Positions 45,863 through 45,875 of a stretch of 45,875 nucleotides of DNA are shown here, piece after piece. The DNA lies in IMG/VR virus record IMGVR_UViG_3300011258_000408, positions 1 through 45,875 of that record. One strand, given 5' to 3'. This DNA is from a virus. The number at the start of each line of letters is the position of its first letter. Within the stretch, counting starts at the first letter, position 1. The notes beneath the pieces are model-generated. The model saw only the letters and a program-made list of their open reading frames with translations, searched no databases and was not told the DNA's origin. The position numbers and the translations under genes were made by a program.

Positions 45863-45875
45863 TTACTGCACCTCT
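45863..45875 (-). other. Window end: ribosome site of the fibre-associated gene
   Basis: The last 13 bases hold AGAGGTGCAGTAA, the ribosome binding site of the gene starting at 45862. Joining base 1 to base 45875 would extend the large fibre by only about 13 residues before a stop, so a short piece may be missing at the junction. Confidence 0.5.

Noticed and set aside
1-45875. Temperate lifestyle or prophage
   Set aside because: No integrase, excisionase, repressor or attachment-like site seen; promoters, RNR and PolA type point to a lytic phage.
1-45875. Diversity-generating retroelement acting on the fibre genes
   Set aside because: No reverse transcriptase gene and no template/variable repeat pair was found; the fibre repeats are ordinary shaft repeats.
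1-45875. Phage-encoded RNA polymerase with its own promoters
   Set aside because: No single-subunit polymerase gene is present; the large genes are explained as virion proteins, PolA, primase-helicase and RNR.

Overview
This window looks like most or all of the genome of a lytic, podovirus-type (short-tailed) tailed phage, probably from a marine or aquatic Gram-negative host. The evidence is a T7-like primase-helicase, a family A DNA polymerase, a gp2.5-like single-stranded DNA binding protein, an endonuclease I resolvase, class I ribonucleotide reductase genes, and T7-style tail-tube and internal virion proteins. The sequence is AT-rich. I see no RNA polymerase, integrase, excisionase, CI-like repressor, tRNA gene or CRISPR array. 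At least three intergenic promoters match the host sigma-70 consensus exactly (TTGACA, 17 bp, TATAAT), so host RNA polymerase probably transcribes the phage.

The layout has two arms. The minus-strand late arm runs from 12337 down to 1 and, if the molecule is circular or circularly permuted, continues from 45862 down to 30321. In order it encodes terminase small subunit, a small helix-turn-helix-like protein, terminase large subunit, portal, small head genes, scaffold, major capsid, two tail-tube/nozzle proteins and a tail fibre cut by the window edge. After the edge come a short fibre-like protein, a glycine-rich adhesin and its assembly chaperone, a lysis cassette (coiled-coil/TM protein, holin-like protein and a nested lipoprotein), very large internal virion proteins and an M15 peptidase endolysin. 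The plus-strand early/middle arm runs from 13460 to 30340. It starts with about 20 tiny genes of mostly unknown function (13.5-18.4 kb), many chained by ATGA stop/start overlaps. A GP88-like protein, a DUF932 protein, SSB, primase-helicase, PolA, a GIY-YIG nuclease, a Cas4/RecB-like nuclease, endonuclease I, DUF3310, NrdA, a MazG-like protein and NrdB follow. The arms converge and overlap by 20 bp at 30321-30340.

The arms diverge at 12338-13459, about 1.1 kb with no recognisable gene and the most unusual part of the window. It has two back-to-back perfect promoters of nearly the same sequence. The leftward one should give a leaderless or almost leaderless terminase transcript. To the right lie an imperfect direct repeat, an AT palindrome beside a G-tract, at least seven inverted repeats built around AGTCT/AGACT, and six 36-37 bp repeats spaced 64-79 bp apart. 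Each of those repeats holds a CGCATAATGC palindrome and ends in TTGAC. This could be a replication origin, a control region, a long structured early RNA, or a combination.

The expected programme is as follows. Host polymerase starts at the divergent promoters and the small early genes act on the host. The SSB/primase/PolA/nuclease set replicates phage DNA and degrades host DNA, while RNR, MazG-like and DUF3310 proteins supply nucleotides. The leftward arm then makes heads, tails and the lysis proteins. Nine genes shorter than 60 codons were found by reading through gaps and overlaps (4484-4645, 4614-4769, 7671-7847, 15068-15247, 17799-17972, 17965-18078, 18271-18447, 28623-28772 and 28769-28921), and a tenth lies at 42534-42704. 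All family names come from motif recognition only; no database search was possible.
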